In this document: piece after piece, positions 61,743 through 64,000 of the stretch
Numbering within the stretch: position 1 is the stretch's first letter
How the letters are laid out: each line of letters begins with the position of its first letter
Source of the DNA: Puffinus mauretanicus
Lineage: Eukaryota > Chordata > Aves > Procellariiformes > Procellariidae
NCBI GenBank assembly: GCA_023333565.1
Contig: JAJKFH010002906.1
Location: 3,736,501-3,800,500, forward strand
Direction: 5' to 3'
Length of the DNA: 64,000 nt
Translations under genes and position numbers: made by a program
Notes under the pieces: model-generated
Database searches by the model: none
Seen by the model: only the letters and a program-made list of their open reading frames with translations
Told to the model about the DNA's origin: nothing

Positions 61743-61800
61743 CCTTGCCTTCTTGCATGAGCCATTTCATTACAGATTCTCTTGCCCTGACCTTTGACCT
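61743..61800 (-). CDS. Unrecognised nested gene, candidate small exon
   Basis: This 58-bp minus-strand exon lies between acceptor CTATCTTGATACAG (before 61800) and donor AAGG|GTAATG (after 61743). In phase 0 it reads RSKVRARESVMKWLMQEGK and leaves one base that fits the next candidate exon. It is short, so support is mainly the splice sites and phase match. Upstream exons would lie beyond 61.8 kb, partly or wholly outside the window. Confidence 0.33.
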
Positions 61801-63022
61801 CTGTATCAAGATAGAGGATACTAACCTACAAATGCCTCGGACTGACTATACCAAAGACTTTTGTTAAAAACGTAGTTCATATTCAGAAGGCTTCATAGAC
61901 TGTTGGATATACTTCAGCAATAAGTGCAAGCTATGTGTTTACCAAAAGTCATAAAATTCAATATAGCTATTCACCAAAAAAGAGGGTCATACCCTAAGAA
62001 AATAGTGAATCAAAAAATCTGAATTATTCCCTGTGCAGCTTAGGAAGTCAAACAATGACAACTAGAAGGTGCTGGATCTTAACTAGAACACACAACCAAG
62101 TAAGTCATCTTTCCTTTCTTTGCAAAACCAGCATTCTAATAAATGCTAAGAGATTCACCAACTATAACAAACTGACATTCAGTATCCAGTCATCTAAATC
62201 CTGAGCAAGCTAAGGAAGATGTTAATTAACAAAAAAATCTAAACAAGTTTAATGTTCTTGAAAATTCAGTCTGGACTTGGGTCACAGCATAGACTTGACA
62301 GTACACTGGTGGTTGATTTAAAGAGAAAGATAAGACATTCATTATTCTTATACTCCTGTTTCTTTGCATTATTTAATACTGTCAGCCATGAGATCTGTCT
62401 AGCTTGTTTGATCTAGGGAGAATGTGCTATACCTTTTTGTCAGAAATGAGCAATAATAGAACCTATCCTCCACAACTAAGACCTGCACTTGTGATGAACA
62501 GCATAATTATCAGTGTACTTTCAGGTCCTATCTATATACCATGATTAGATGATATATCATATATATTAGGTGATACAATTCACATGAGATGGACTGAAAA
62601 GCCAACAGCTTGCATGTAGCAGACAGCTTTACCTCTCTCTATCTCAGGAAAATGATGTTACCTTCACCAGGGAGACACTTGGACAAGATCAGTTCTTGAA
62701 GGAATATTTACTAGTTCAGTAGAGTAAATAGTCATAAAAGACTCATAGAAGTATTGTGAAGCTCTCACAACTATACTGTAGTCTCCTGGGGCTGAAATTG
62801 TATCACTATAAAGAATAAAATAATCTGTGTTCTGGGAAGGCTACATTGTTTAGATATGTAAATTAAGAAGTTAGCCTTTTTATGCTCCCTACCTACTCAA
62901 TGGAAACAGATAGGCTCTTTCAAAGGGAAATTCAGTTTAAATTCTTAATATAGAGACTAAAATACTTTTGGAGTAAGTGCTTTCTCTTATTTGGCTACCA
63001 AAAATGAGGAAGAAGACTCATT
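61801..63022. other. Intron sequence, no supportable gene
   Basis: AT-rich sequence. Upstream exons of the nested gene may be here, but I could not support any. Confidence 0.4.
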
Positions 63023-63710
63023 AACCTCATGAAGTTCAACAAGGCCAAGTGCAAGGTCCTGCACCTGGATTGGGCAATCCCCAATATCAATACAGGTTGA
63101 GGGATGAAGGGATTGAGAGCAGCCCTGCCGAGAAGGACTTGGGCGTACTGGTGGATGAAAAATTTGTCGTGAGCTGGCAATGTGCGCTAGCAGCCCAGAA
63201 GACCAATCATACCCTGGGCTGCATCAAAAGAAGCATGGCCAGCAGGTCGAGGGAGGTGATTCTGCCCCTCTCCTCTGCTTTGGTGAGACCGCACCTGGAG
63301 TGCTGCATCCAGTTTGGGGTCCCCAACACAAGAAGGACATGGACCTGTTGGAGCGGGTCCAGAGGAGGCCACAAAAATGATCAGAGGGCTGGGACACCTC
63401 TCCTATGAAGAAAGGCTGAGAGAGTTGGGGTTGTTCAGCCTGGAGAAGAGAAGGCTCTTGGGGAGACCTTATTGTAGCCTATCAATATATATAAGGGTCT
63501 TATAAGAAAGATGGAGAGAGACTTTTTACCAGGGCCTGTAGTGACAAAATGAGGGGCAACAGCTTTAAACTGAAAGAGAGTAGGTTTAGATTAGATACAA
63601 GGGAGAATTTTTTTACAATGAGGGCGGTGAGTCCCCGGCCTTGATAGGGGGGTTGGACTGGATGATCTTTAAAGGCCCCTTCAAATCCAAAACACTCTAT
63701 GATTCTATAA
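63023..63710 (+). mobile_element. CR1 LINE 3' end with internal deletion
   Basis: It starts at the [18 protein letters not shown] block (AACCTCATGAAGTTCAACAA) and includes [20 protein letters not shown] and [20 protein letters not shown]. It has frameshifts and lacks about 120 bp between GAGGGCGGTGAG and GGGGGGTTGGACTGG in the 3' UTR. The tail is ACTCTATGATTCTATAA. It belongs to the same broad subfamily as the 6.4-kb copy. Confidence 0.93.
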
Positions 63711-64000
63711 CTACATAAATCATGTATCTTAACTTTTGTGTTCTTTGTTAGTATGAAGTTGTCACAAAAGACAACCTATAAATAATATTTTCCCTTTTTG
63801 CTGGTTGGCTACAAAACTGTCTCAGCCAAGCAGAAAGTGATCTGCCCTTGCTCAGGTCTTCACTTCTCAGATGAAATGTCATATATCTCGATATGACACT
63901 TCATAGTTCAACAAGAATTACAAATTTTTACTAGAATTGAAGTCCTTTGGGACATTGGCTACCAAAAATGCATTAATTTAAAGTTGAGGCACTCAGCTGT
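63711..64000. other. Unassigned sequence at window end
   Basis: No feature recognised. Confidence 0.5.

Noticed and set aside
62640..62725. Plus-strand exon-like segment after TCTCTCTATCTCAG
   Set aside because: Only about 24 codons open, no partner exon on the plus strand and a weak donor.
1..64000. tRNA, rRNA, CRISPR arrays and bacterial-type promoters or operons
   Set aside because: None seen; the window is vertebrate genomic DNA and no cloverleaf or direct-repeat array of that kind was recognised.

Overview
This window is vertebrate nuclear DNA, almost certainly from a bird. It carries many CR1 LINE copies of several ages, many ending in the avian CR1 tail of ATTCTATG-type octamers. It also carries an LTR retrotransposon beginning TGTCCTGG that resembles the class III (ERVL-like) elements of neoavian birds, and an AT-rich, intron-poor landscape. 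No bacterial features (operons, ribosome binding sites, CRISPR) are present. The one gene I can name is protocadherin-17 (PCDH17), read on the minus strand.

Layout. 1-5562: the 3' part of an ERVL-like provirus (gag, protease, RT, RNase H and integrase remnants, no env, then a complete 3' LTR). It is broken by stops and frameshifts, and its 5' end lies outside the window. 6447-17183: a repeat-rich tract with a 1.45-kb young CR1 on the plus strand, an ancient CR1 3' fragment near 9.65 kb, and a roughly 2.6-kb old minus-strand CR1 (13826-16468). A younger CR1 is inserted inside the old one and another lies against its 5' side. 17184-28100: mostly non-coding, with a 36-41-bp minisatellite at 20.4 kb and an unexplained two-strand open region at 18.4-18.9 kb. 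About 28.1-32.6 kb: the last coding exon of PCDH17 with its probable 3' UTR below it. 32.6-64 kb: introns upstream of that exon on the minus strand, holding four more CR1 copies, a truncated solo LTR, a palindromic hairpin and a possible 75-bp cassette exon of PCDH17.

The most interesting signal is a set of five minus-strand candidate exons between 61.8 kb and 50.06 kb. They have good splice signals at most junctions and matching intron phases at every junction, and they end in a stop codon followed by an AATAAA signal. Together they would encode the C-terminal part of a mostly helical, partly coiled-coil protein that I do not recognise. The gene would be nested, in the same orientation, inside a large PCDH17 intron. 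This is an inference from splice-site and phase consistency and needs transcript evidence. A 13-bp tandem duplication in the last exon makes the C-terminus uncertain.

Apart from PCDH17 and this candidate gene, the window consists of transposable-element remains, simple repeats and unassigned AT-rich sequence.
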